NCBI GenBank assembly: GCA_002722175.1
Contig: PBKU01000059.1
Location: forward strand, 1-34,383
Reading direction: 5' to 3'
DNA length: 34,383 nucleotides
Source of the DNA: Magnetovibrio sp.
GTDB taxonomy: Bacteria; Pseudomonadota; Alphaproteobacteria; Rhodospirillales; Casp-alpha2
The notes under the pieces: generated by a model
What the model was told of the DNA's origin: nothing
The model's input: only the letters and a program-made list of their open reading frames with translations
The model's database searches: none
Part shown: one piece after another, positions 9,660-16,958 of the stretch
Position numbering within the stretch: position 1 is the stretch's first letter
Layout of the letters: the number at the start of each line of letters is the position of its first letter
Translations under genes and position numbers: made by a program

Positions 9660-10073
9660 TGCCTTCATCAAGAAACGAAGAAGTTTTTAGGGTACTTTCG
9701 TAAAAAGTTAACATGAATTTGCGCGTACTATTGATATTGTTTTAGTGTGAAGGTAGCTTGTGTGCACACAACTTCTATATCAAATTATAATTTAGTCGTG
9801 TCCCTTGGATTCCTTACGTTAGCCCCATATCCGCATGTAATTGTGCTCGCTTTGAGGGGCTAACATTCGAACCGTGGTAAGCGTCACGACTAATCTCAAC
9901 GCCCGCTCTACCACTACACTTCAAAGTACCCTGGTAATGCTTAAAAATAAAATAACACTTTATCTTCAAGAAAACTTGAAAGTAAGACCGATAAGCCTAA
10001 AATGGGTCAAACATAAAAGGTAGAACATCTAATTATTGAATACTTTGATAATCAGGTAACTAAAGAGGGTGAC
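9660..10073. other. Gap after fdhA, structured and non-coding
   Basis: No credible gene is seen in these 414 bases. The middle holds the nested inverted-repeat element at 9792-9893, described separately; the rest is AT-rich. Confidence 0.5.
9792..9893. ncRNA. Candidate structured RNA: three nested stems
   Basis: Three nested complementary segments are visible: TTAGTCGTG (9792-9800) with CACGACTAA (9885-9893), 9 bp; CTTAC (9813-9817) with GTAAG (9877-9881), 5 bp; GTTAGCCCC (9818-9826) with GGGGCTAAC (9856-9864), 9 bp. All 23 pairs are Watson-Crick, with internal loops and a 29-base terminal loop. Read on the minus strand it has a TTCGAA loop-like stretch before GTTAGCCCC and a layout reminiscent of a permuted tmRNA, but the T-stem, the CCA end and a tag frame are missing. 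The strand and function are unknown. Confidence 0.4.
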
Positions 10074-10196
10074 ATGAAATCATTTTGGATTGGTACAATT
10101 ACTGCAGTTTTTGTAGCGGTAATCGCAGGAATAGCATTAGAAAATACAGACCAGTCAGCTGAAGCACGATTCTCTACAGAAAACGTACGTCTGTAA
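10074..10196 (+). CDS. Small single-span membrane protein, 40 residues
   Basis: The ATG at 10074 has a GAGGG ribosome binding site six bases upstream. The product starts MKSFWIGTITAVFVAVIAGI, a single N-terminal hydrophobic segment that could be a membrane anchor or an uncleaved signal, followed by a polar tail with SAEARFSTENVRL. I recall similar tiny alphaproteobacterial proteins ending in FSTxxVRL, but that is memory, not a search. It stands alone between the two converging formate dehydrogenase operons, with no partner on its strand. Its role is unknown; a small membrane regulator or assembly factor is possible. Confidence 0.6.
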   Translation: MKSFWIGTITAVFVAVIAGIALENTDQSAEARFSTENVRL

Positions 10197-10534
10197 AGAA
10201 AACCTCCCGCTATCCACTCTACCATTAATTCAGCCCTAATCCCAAGGCCCGTGGAGTTTTTGTTTAGTAATTAAACCTTTTACACCTAGAAAAGGTCAAA
10301 AGCACCTTGCGCGCCTCGCGCTCATATCAAACTGAATTACGAATAACCACTATTCCCTAAAAACCTTAAATTCCGACCGAAATGGAATTGAATGGTTTTC
10401 TAAAACACATTTAAACTAAATGAAAAGTGAGCTGGTGGGATCACCCAGTTCCTCTACCTGTTATGCTGAGCGGACTAGAAATGCAACGCGGTTACGCTAC
10501 ATTTTCCTTAGAATTCGTGTATTTCTAAAATTTA
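10197..10534. other. Gap between the small membrane protein and the cytochrome b gene
   Basis: No gene is seen in these 338 bases. The only structure noted is a short hairpin at 10432-10448, described separately. Confidence 0.45.
10432..10448 (-). terminator. Possible terminator of the membrane formate dehydrogenase operon
   Basis: CTGGTG and CACCCAG form a short hairpin with a GGAT loop and one bulged base. On the minus strand it is followed by a T-rich stretch, about 90 bases after the cytochrome b stop. The stem is short, so the call is tentative. Confidence 0.3.
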
Positions 10535-11626
10535 CTAGCTACTAGAAGGAGCGTTGGAGGACTCTACCTCTTCAACCCAAAGGGCATGGTGCTCCTTCGC
10601 CCAATTTAGGTCTACATCACCAGATCCCACAGCTGCAATAGCACCTTCCATTCCTATAGACCCAATATAGATATGACCAATAATAACGGCAATCATCACT
10701 ACTCCAACTATGCCGTGCCATAACACGGAGAGCTGCGTTTCTTGCAGTGCTGATAATTCCGTAGGTAGATTCGCTCCAAAACTATTCAATATTGCAAAGG
10801 TGCCAGACCAAGGCGTTATTTCAAAGGGAAACATTAAAGCTAAGCCTGAAAAAGATAAAGATGCTCCCCCCAAAATGACCAACCAAAAAATGATTTTTTG
10901 CCCTGCATTAAACCTTCCTGCAAGAGGATGTACGCCTTTTGAAAAAAGTCCACCACCTACGGCAAGCCACCGAACATCGGTCATATTCGGTATATTTTGA
11001 CGGACCCACATAAAAAACATAAGTACCAACCCTAGCATAAAAGCAAAGGCTAAGTAATTATGGAATACTTTTCCATAATAGCTTATTGCTGAAAATATTT
11101 CGGGCCCAAATATAGAAGGCATAAAATATCGCCCATACATCAAATTTAGTCCTGTTAACCCGAGAACTACAAAACTAGAAGCCGTCAGCCAGTGAGTTGC
11201 ACGTTCAAAACCATTAAATCGTTCAATAGTCCTTCCCTGCGGGTCAAAACCGTGATCAATCTTAATGCGACCTCTTATCGCAAAATATACAAACAATACT
11301 ACTACCGTTATTAAGAGCAACCAGAGACCATATTGCTGCATTGGGCCGTTACGGAAAGCTCGCCAACTATCGCCATCTGATTGCACTAAAACACCAGCTT
11401 TTTTATCCGGTATTGAAACGTTTCCCTCAACCCCACGGCGGATGGCCCGCCAAATTTCTGAATCAGATAAATTTCCAACCGAACCACCCGGAACCGCCCC
11501 CTGTGTCTGGGCATAAGCCGGGTTATTCAAAGAAGCTGGCCCAATAAAAACTACGGCGAAGGAACAGCTAGCCAAAACAACTACTAAAGGGTAGCTCAAA
11601 AAACGAGGAAGCAATGACCAGAACAT
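10535..11626 (-). CDS. fdoI: Formate dehydrogenase gamma subunit, cytochrome b556 (FdoI/FdnI type)
   Basis: This 363-residue integral membrane subunit takes electrons from the Fe-S subunit through b-type haems to quinone. The N terminus has a signal-like hydrophobic segment ending near NNPAYAQ, then a periplasmic stretch found in alphaproteobacterial members. The core has several membrane helices with candidate haem histidines in ERATHWLTASS, KVFHNYLAFAF, LWHGIVGVVM and IIGHIYIGSIGMEGA. The start at 11626 is chosen because AAGGAG lies eight bases upstream; the longer open frame to 11791 overlaps the small lipoprotein gene and has no such site. It closes the minus-strand operon of catalytic subunit, Fe-S subunit, lipoprotein and cytochrome b. 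Confidence 0.93.
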   Translation of the reverse strand: MFWSLLPRFLSYPLVVVLASCSFAVVFIGPASLNNPAYAQTQGAVPGGSVGNLSDSEIWRAIRRGVEGNVSIPDKKAGVLVQSDGDSWRAFRNGPMQQYGLWLLLITVVVLFVYFAIRGRIKIDHGFDPQGRTIERFNGFERATHWLTASSFVVLGLTGLNLMYGRYFMPSIFGPEIFSAISYYGKVFHNYLAFAFMLGLVLMFFMWVRQNIPNMTDVRWLAVGGGLFSKGVHPLAGRFNAGQKIIFWLVILGGASLSFSGLALMFPFEITPWSGTFAILNSFGANLPTELSALQETQLSVLWHGIVGVVMIAVIIGHIYIGSIGMEGAIAAVGSGDVDLNWAKEHHALWVEEVESSNAPSSS

Positions 11627-11681
11627 CTTATTTCTCCTTACTGGCGGATAAGTTACCCACGTTACGCCTACCAACCCTAAG

Positions 11682-11879
11682 CTAATCTGACTGTAATCGG
11701 CCCCGCTGCCGCAAGTCAGCAAGCTCTTTCTCCGAAAGAGGACGATCAGTATTTTTTCCCTTATACACACCGGGTTCATAACTAAGAACACGATCTTGTT
11801 CTTCTGCCCTGCAAGCAGAAAGACAAATACCCACTGCCAATACGAAGCTAACTACCTTCCAGTTATTATAAAAAAACAT
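11682..11879 (-). CDS. Small lipoprotein of the formate dehydrogenase operon
   Basis: The 65-residue product has a hydrophobic signal (about residues 8-20) and a lipobox LSAC with Cys23 as the likely lipidation site. The mature part is about 43 polar residues with YEPGVYKGK and LSEKELADLRQRG. An AAGGAAA ribosome binding site precedes the ATG. It lies between the Fe-S and cytochrome b genes of the membrane-bound enzyme, where I recall similar small lipoproteins in alphaproteobacterial operons. A role in anchoring or assembling the periplasmic enzyme is inference from position only. Confidence 0.75.
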   Translation of the reverse strand: MFFYNNWKVVSFVLAVGICLSACRAEEQDRVLSYEPGVYKGKNTDRPLSEKELADLRQRGRLQSD

Positions 11880-11950
11880 CGGAAATTTCCTTTTGCTAGC
11901 AACCGTTTCTAAAATACCGTAAAGTGTAGATATTGTACAAGTCTAATAAA

Positions 11951-11977
11951 TAGGGGCGGCCACAAAGGCCGCCCCTA
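11951..11977 (-). terminator. Strong GC hairpin inside the formate dehydrogenase operon
   Basis: TAGGGGCGGCC and GGCCGCCCCTA form a perfect 11-bp stem with a five-base loop, the strongest stem seen in the window. It lies 17 bases after the Fe-S subunit stop and before the lipoprotein gene. On the minus strand it is followed by TTTATTAG, only a partial T tract. It may be an attenuator or an mRNA-stabilising hairpin that sets the ratio of catalytic to membrane subunits. Confidence 0.65.
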
Positions 11978-11994
11978 AACTTTATAGAGTTCTG

Positions 11995-12591
11995 TTAGGA
12001 ACCTGCCTTCAACTGATAGGCAGTTCCCCAACCCCACGCACCGGAACCAAATCCACGTGCGACAACGCGCTCGCGATAGATATCACTCACAACGTCACCA
12101 TCGCCAGCCAGGAGCGCCTTTGTCGAACACATCTCTGCACACAACGGCAGCTTCCCTTCAGCTAGGCGGTTACGCCCATACTTCTGGTATTCCGCTGTGG
12201 AATTATCATCTTCTGGGCCACCGGCACAAAAGGTGCATTTGTCCATCTTACCCCGGCTACCAAAATTCCCTGCCTGGGGATATTGCGGTGCACCAAACGG
12301 GCAGGCAAAAAAGCAGTACCCGCAACCTATGCAAAGATCCTTTGAATGGAGAACAACTCCTTCGTCAGAGGTGTATATACAGTCGACCGGACATACCGCG
12401 ATACACGGAGCATCTGAACAATGCATACACGCAACTGAAATGGAACGCTCTCCAGGTTTACCGTCATTAATCGTCACCACTCGGCGGCGATTAATTCCCC
12501 AAGGAACTTCATGTTCATTCTTACAGGCCGTTACGCAAGCATTGCACTCAATGCAGCGTTCGGCGTCACATAAAAACTTCATTCTAGCCAT
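11995..12591 (-). CDS. fdoH: Formate dehydrogenase beta subunit, four [4Fe-4S] ferredoxin (FdoH/FdnH type)
   Basis: The 198-residue product carries electrons from the periplasmic catalytic subunit to the cytochrome b. Cysteine groups for four [4Fe-4S] clusters are visible: CIECNACVTACK near the N terminus, CMHCSDAPCIAVCPVDC, CIGCGYCFFACP, and CTFC pairing with the later CAEMC. It lacks the C-terminal membrane helix of E. coli FdnH and is shorter (about 200 against nearly 300 residues), as in DMSO-reductase-type ferredoxin partners. No Tat signal is present, so export would be by hitchhiking on the Tat-signal-bearing catalytic subunit. The gene begins 26 bases after the catalytic subunit stop. 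Confidence 0.93.
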   Translation of the reverse strand: MARMKFLCDAERCIECNACVTACKNEHEVPWGINRRRVVTINDGKPGERSISVACMHCSDAPCIAVCPVDCIYTSDEGVVLHSKDLCIGCGYCFFACPFGAPQYPQAGNFGSRGKMDKCTFCAGGPEDDNSTAEYQKYGRNRLAEGKLPLCAEMCSTKALLAGDGDVVSDIYRERVVARGFGSGAWGWGTAYQLKAGS

Positions 12592-12617
12592 TTTTCTACT
12601 CCTTACCTAACGCCACG

Positions 12618-15485
12618 TTATGCCGGCTTGACGCGGCACAGGGTTGTTTTAGTCTCCTGCATTTGCGTCACCGAATCATATCCATAGGTTCCACACATAT
12701 TTGATGCTTCACCCAACACATATGGATCTGTCCCTTCTGGATATTTATCCCTAAGATCTGCACCCATCCAATGGCCGCCAAAATGAAAAGGCATAAAGGC
12801 AACTCCTTCAGCCACACGCTCAGTGACTAGGGCCTTAACCTTGACACGGCCACCTTCTGGACTTTCGACCCACATCATTGCCCCATCTCGAATACCGGAA
12901 TTGTTTGCGTCAACAGGGTGAATTTCACAGAACATATCCTGTTGTAATTCCGCTAACCAAGAGTTTGCACGGCTTTCATCACCGCCACCTTCGTACTCCA
13001 CAAGACGCCCCGAAGTTAAAATCATCGGGAATTTTTTGGAAAAATCGTTCTTCTGGATAGATTTGTACATAGTTGGAAGTCGATAGGCCTGCTTGTCGTC
13101 CCAAGTCTCGTACTTTGGCAAAAGATCCCGCCGAGGCGTATATAACGGCTCTCGATGTAAAGGAACAGGATCAGGGAAAGTCCAGACAACAACCCGGGCT
13201 TTTGCGTTACCAAACGGCGCACAGCCATGCTTAATGGCGACCCGCTGGATACCACCTGACAGGTCAGTTTTCCAGTTTGTCTTATCGCCTGCAACCGCCT
13301 TAATCGCCTTCAGTTCCTCGGCAGTGAGGTCTTTATCCCAACCGAGCTTTTTGAGCATAGCCATATTAAACTCTGGATGGCCGTCTCCAAGCTCATTTCC
13401 TACTGGGAAGGAACCTTCAGCCAATAAGTTGTCCCCTTTCCTTTCTACGCCGAAACGCGCTCGAAAGTTAAGGCCACCCTTCGCTACCGGTTTTGAAGGA
13501 TCATAGAGCACGGGTGTACCAGGATGCTTCATTTTTGCTGTGCCCCAACACGGCCAAGGCAATCCATAGTAATCGCCGCTAACTGGACCTCCCTTCGCTA
13601 TAAGGGTCGTTCTATCAAACGTCGACTGGTTTGCCATATGCGCTTTCAACCGCTCTGGAGATTGCCCTGTGTAGCCAATCGTCCACATGCCCCGGTTAAA
13701 CTCACGGGTTGTATCTTCGATCGACGGTTCTTCACCATTTACTTTGATATTTTTAAAGAACTCCTTATCAAAGCCAAATTTCTTTGCGAATTTGTAGATG
13801 ATAACATGGTCCGGCAATGACTCGTATACCGGATCAATTATTTTATCCCGCCATTGCAACGAACGATTTGACGCAGTTACCGAACCATATGTCTCATATT
13901 GTGTAGAAGCTGGTAACACATATACACCGTCCTTGCGATCTGGGATCACAGCTGCAAAAGTTGGAACTGGGTCGATTACTACCATAAGGTCCAGCTTCTC
14001 CATTGCCTTTTTCATTTCCGGAAGACGGGTCTGGGAATTCACAGCGTGACCCCATAACACCATTGCCCTGAGATTATCAGGCTGGTCGATTTTCTCTTTC
14101 TTCTCAAGGACACCATCAATCCATCGACTGACCGGAAAGCCCTTCGACTGCATCAGTTTTTCAGAAGCAAATCTTCCTTTGAGATAATCGTAAGACACGT
14201 CCCAAACACGGGCCCAGTGCTTCCATGAACCTTTCTTGAGTCCATAATACCCGGGCAATGAATGCGATAGGATGCAGAAATCAGTCGCACCCTGGACATT
14301 ATCGTGACCGCGGAAGATATTGGCACCGCCACCCTGTCGGCCAACATTACCCAACGCAAGCATTAGAGTGCAGTACGCACGGGTATTGTTATTCCCGTTC
14401 GTATGTTGGGTGCCCCCCATACACCATACAATGGTACCTGGGCGATTGTTAGCCAAAACTTTTGCCACCCGACGAAGCTGAGACCCGGGTGTCCCCGTTA
14501 CTCTCTCTGTTTCTTCGGGTGTCCATTTCTTGACTTCCTCCCGAATCTGATCCATGCCCCAGACGCGCTGCTTAATATATGTCTTGTCTTCCCAACCATT
14601 TTCAAAGATATGGTATAGAATACCCCAAATTAACGCGACGTCTGTTCCGGGCCGAAACCGAACGTATTCATCGGCATGAGCCGCTGTCCGACTAAAACGC
14701 GGGTCACAAACAATCAATGCAGCGTTGTTTTGTTCTTTTGCTTTCATGATATGCTGCACGGCAACCGGATGCGCCTCTGCTGGATTTGAACCGATTAGAA
14801 ACATAGCCCGAGAGTTATGCATATCATTGTAGCTGTTAGTCATCGCACCATAGCCCCAGGTGTTTGCTACACCGGCAACAGTTGTCGAGTGACAGATACG
14901 AGCTTGGTGGTCACCATTATTTGACCCCCAAAATGCATAAAACTTACGGAAAAGATACGACTGTTCATTGTTGAATTTTGCCGATCCAAGCCAGTAAACA
15001 GAATCTGGGCCTGATTTCTTGCGTATATCAAGCATCTTATCGCCAATCTCGTTAATTGCATCATCCCACGAGATCTTTTTCCACTTTCCGCCTTCAAGCT
15101 TCATTGGATAGCGAAGCCGCCGCTCAGCATGTGCATGGTGCCGCACAGAGGCCCCTTTTGCACAATGCGCCCCCAGGTTGAATGGGCTTTCAAATCCAGG
15201 CTCCTGACCTACCCAAACACCTTTATCTACTTCAGCTATAACAGTACAGCCAACAGAGCAATGAGTGCATACTGATTTTACTTTTTTCATACTAGCAGCA
15301 GTTGACGCTGCATTGGCTTTTTTTACCATTTCACTCGGAATCACCGAAGCAAGTGCAGCGCCACCTGCCGCTACACCGGTCCTCTTCAAGAAAGCCCTAC
15401 GGTCCATGGAACCGCCAACAATTCCTGCCAGTGCTTTCTTCAAACGGGGGCCATTCGCAACCCCGTCGCTCTTTTTAGTGAGCAT
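12618..15485 (-). CDS. fdoG: Tat-exported formate dehydrogenase catalytic subunit (FdoG/FdnG-like, Cys type)
   Basis: This 955-residue Mo/W-bis-MGD enzyme oxidises formate in the periplasm. A twin-arginine signal (DRRAFLKRTGVAAGGAAL, about residues 28-45) is followed by the [4Fe-4S] site CTHCSVGC (C73, C76, C80) with C108, then the pterin-binding domains. The active-site pair is Cys198-His199 in ARICHSTTVAG, so this is the cysteine, not selenocysteine, variant and no UGA readthrough is needed. It lies just downstream of a Tat mini-protein and a TorD-like chaperone, consistent with proofreading before Tat export, and is followed by the Fe-S, lipoprotein and cytochrome b genes. The N-terminal region ahead of the RR motif is longer than usual (27 residues). 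Confidence 0.95.
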   Translation of the reverse strand: MLTKKSDGVANGPRLKKALAGIVGGSMDRRAFLKRTGVAAGGAALASVIPSEMVKKANAASTAASMKKVKSVCTHCSVGCTVIAEVDKGVWVGQEPGFESPFNLGAHCAKGASVRHHAHAERRLRYPMKLEGGKWKKISWDDAINEIGDKMLDIRKKSGPDSVYWLGSAKFNNEQSYLFRKFYAFWGSNNGDHQARICHSTTVAGVANTWGYGAMTNSYNDMHNSRAMFLIGSNPAEAHPVAVQHIMKAKEQNNAALIVCDPRFSRTAAHADEYVRFRPGTDVALIWGILYHIFENGWEDKTYIKQRVWGMDQIREEVKKWTPEETERVTGTPGSQLRRVAKVLANNRPGTIVWCMGGTQHTNGNNNTRAYCTLMLALGNVGRQGGGANIFRGHDNVQGATDFCILSHSLPGYYGLKKGSWKHWARVWDVSYDYLKGRFASEKLMQSKGFPVSRWIDGVLEKKEKIDQPDNLRAMVLWGHAVNSQTRLPEMKKAMEKLDLMVVIDPVPTFAAVIPDRKDGVYVLPASTQYETYGSVTASNRSLQWRDKIIDPVYESLPDHVIIYKFAKKFGFDKEFFKNIKVNGEEPSIEDTTREFNRGMWTIGYTGQSPERLKAHMANQSTFDRTTLIAKGGPVSGDYYGLPWPCWGTAKMKHPGTPVLYDPSKPVAKGGLNFRARFGVERKGDNLLAEGSFPVGNELGDGHPEFNMAMLKKLGWDKDLTAEELKAIKAVAGDKTNWKTDLSGGIQRVAIKHGCAPFGNAKARVVVWTFPDPVPLHREPLYTPRRDLLPKYETWDDKQAYRLPTMYKSIQKNDFSKKFPMILTSGRLVEYEGGGDESRANSWLAELQQDMFCEIHPVDANNSGIRDGAMMWVESPEGGRVKVKALVTERVAEGVAFMPFHFGGHWMGADLRDKYPEGTDPYVLGEASNMCGTYGYDSVTQMQETKTTLCRVKPA

Positions 15486-15510
15486 TAGCCTATCTCCCTT
15501 AACTAAGTGA

Positions 15511-15711
15511 TTAGAACCTTGTGAGCTCGTAATAAGTCTTTACGTGCTCCGTTTCGCGATAACCAACTGAGTTACCTTCTTCAGTCGATTTTGCCTTTGC
15601 CGAATCGGTTGCAGTTGCCGCCACCGCGGCCCCGCCGGCTATACTGGCCACCCCGGCTCCCTTAAGAAATTCGCGCCGAGTCTTACTTCCTTTACTATTT
15701 GATTTATCCAT
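15511..15711 (-). CDS. Formate dehydrogenase-region Tat-signal mini-protein
   Basis: The 66-residue product is little more than a twin-arginine signal (KTRREFLKGAGVASIAGGAA) followed by a short polar tail ending YYELTRF. It matches the small 'formate dehydrogenase region Tat target' family (TIGR02811), usually just upstream of the catalytic subunit gene, as here (25 bases). Its function is not established; it may be a small exported subunit. The tail is too short for a cofactor domain and has no cysteine. Confidence 0.85.
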   Translation of the reverse strand: MDKSNSKGSKTRREFLKGAGVASIAGGAAVAATATDSAKAKSTEEGNSVGYRETEHVKTYYELTRF

Positions 15712-15840
15712 TACTTATTTCCTTGCCTTTTAAGTTTATCCACGTGACTTCAATTTAAAACTTAACCTAATAACCTGCTCTTCCAATTAAAGCCCCCCCA
15801 ACCGCGGAGACCCAATCACCTATAAAGTACCCATAATAGC

Positions 15841-16491
15841 TCATGCTATCATCGAAAAACCTTCTTTCTCTATAGACATAAACAATCTGCCGATTGTGCC
15901 AACCGGCATATACAATACAGCCCCCTTTGCCCCCTCGAGATCTTCAAAAAACTTCGAAGCCCACGGGGCTATGTGATTATTAAAAAAAGCACGTTGATCA
16001 GCCAACGTTGCCGGTTCACCATACCGGCCAAGTATAAGGCCATGCATGATTTCTAGTAGCGATGCTATGTGATCCTCCGGCTCTTTAACCCCTTCATTTG
16101 GCTCGATTCCGATACGTTCCATATCCCGACGAAGCTCTGCTAGGGGACGCGAATACACAAGCCCTGTCAAATAAAATGAGGCATAAGGCGAAAGCTCGCC
16201 TCCGGCACCTACACCATAAAAAAGTTCTGTATATTCTTCTTCAGCCGACCTTTGATAGGTCCGAACTGCAAGGGCACGAAGTGATTCGATCGCCCCTCCG
16301 ATTTCTGTGCCTTTATCATAATTACCTAGATCACGGATGACACCCAACGTTGCCTCATCAATTGGCGAAGCCATCAAACGAGCTAACAAGGCATAAATTT
16401 TTGCCCTCTGAAGCTCTTCATCTGGAATGTTCCCCACCTTGCTAAACACGTCCGTGGGAGATTGCGTCTCTACGGGTTGTCCAACGTTCAC
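15841..16491 (-). CDS. TorD/DmsD-family chaperone for the exported formate dehydrogenase
   Basis: The 216-residue all-helical product belongs to the TorD family of cytoplasmic chaperones that bind Tat signals of molybdoenzymes and assist cofactor insertion. Visible signatures are the N-terminal LQRAKIYALLARLMASP, the EEYTELFYGVGAGGELSPYAS segment, and the hallmark EPEDHIASLLEIMHGLI (starting near residue 137). It is the first gene of the minus-strand operon and lies 129 bases upstream of the Tat mini-protein. The likely client is the adjacent catalytic subunit. The region before its start holds two palindromes, so the operon promoter is probably there. Confidence 0.9.
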   Translation of the reverse strand: MNVGQPVETQSPTDVFSKVGNIPDEELQRAKIYALLARLMASPIDEATLGVIRDLGNYDKGTEIGGAIESLRALAVRTYQRSAEEEYTELFYGVGAGGELSPYASFYLTGLVYSRPLAELRRDMERIGIEPNEGVKEPEDHIASLLEIMHGLILGRYGEPATLADQRAFFNNHIAPWASKFFEDLEGAKGAVLYMPVGTIGRLFMSIEKEGFSMIA

Positions 16492-16556
16492 TAATTAGCA
16501 GCCTTTCTTTACCCTTTGACCTAAGATACCCCAGATAATTATCGACTATGCCTGAT

Positions 16557-16614
16557 TTGTCAATAGATGAAACCATATATTTGATAGTTTTTATTTATCA
16601 AATGCAATTGACAA
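16557..16614. promoter_or_regulatory. Nested palindrome upstream of the torD-fdoGHI operon
   Basis: ATTTGATA (16579-16586) and TATCAAAT (16596-16603) form a perfect 8-bp pair with a 9-base spacer. They are enclosed by TTGTCAAT (16557-16564) and ATTGACAA (16607-16614), another perfect 8-bp pair. The TTGAT/ATCAA halves resemble FNR half-sites but the spacing is wrong. It starts 65 bases before the chaperone gene, a sensible place for an operator. Confidence 0.5.
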
Positions 16615-16810
16615 TCAATCGCATATTGGTGATTTTGAACTTTTTGTGCCTTATTTTTTAATTTTACACCGCCAAAAAAATTATTTGGTGCTTCATTAAT
16701 TAGGCCGTCGTCCTCGCATTGAATTCCTGGCCTTACGACTTTAACCTTGTGTCATAACAGCAGAACCACTGCATTCCTAACGAGCAAGGAGGTGCGGAAC
16801 TCAGATTAAT

Positions 16811-16831
16811 TTTACACTAAAAGAGTGTAAA
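16811..16831. promoter_or_regulatory. Operator-like palindrome TTTACACT-N5-AGTGTAAA
   Basis: TTTACACT (16811-16818) and AGTGTAAA (16824-16831) are perfect inverted 8-mers with a 5-base AAAAG spacer. The AT-rich form and size suit a dimeric repressor site. It lies between the DUF3306 stop and the torD operon promoter region. Confidence 0.4.
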
Positions 16832-16958
16832 TCGACCATACGGCCAATCACCTACTTTTTTTATGGTTATTTTACCTGTGGACAACTTTATTCACATACC
16901 TGAGCATTGCGCCCACTTAATGGATAAGAAACAACCCCGTCATCCAAGTCCAGTCTGC

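Larger units (their letters stand above)
16492..16958. other. Promoter region of the torD-fdoGHI operon
   Basis: No gene is seen in these 467 bases between DUF3306 and the TorD-like chaperone gene. It holds two inverted-repeat elements (16557-16614 and 16811-16831) and many AT-rich stretches. AATTTTACAC occurs twice (near 16661 and 16808). A purine-rich AAGGAGGTG near 16786 is not followed by an open frame. Confidence 0.5.

Noticed and set aside
9780-9905. tmRNA or tRNA on the minus strand, suggested by AGTGGTAGAGC and GGTTCGAAT with flanking arms
   Set aside because: The T-stem does not pair, no CCA end is encoded, the anticodon arm is not formed, and no tag reading frame follows. Reported only as an unassigned structured element.
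12618-15485. Selenocysteine at the formate dehydrogenase active site
   Set aside because: The active-site codon encodes cysteine (ARICHS) and the frame needs no UGA readthrough; the same holds for the cytosolic enzyme.
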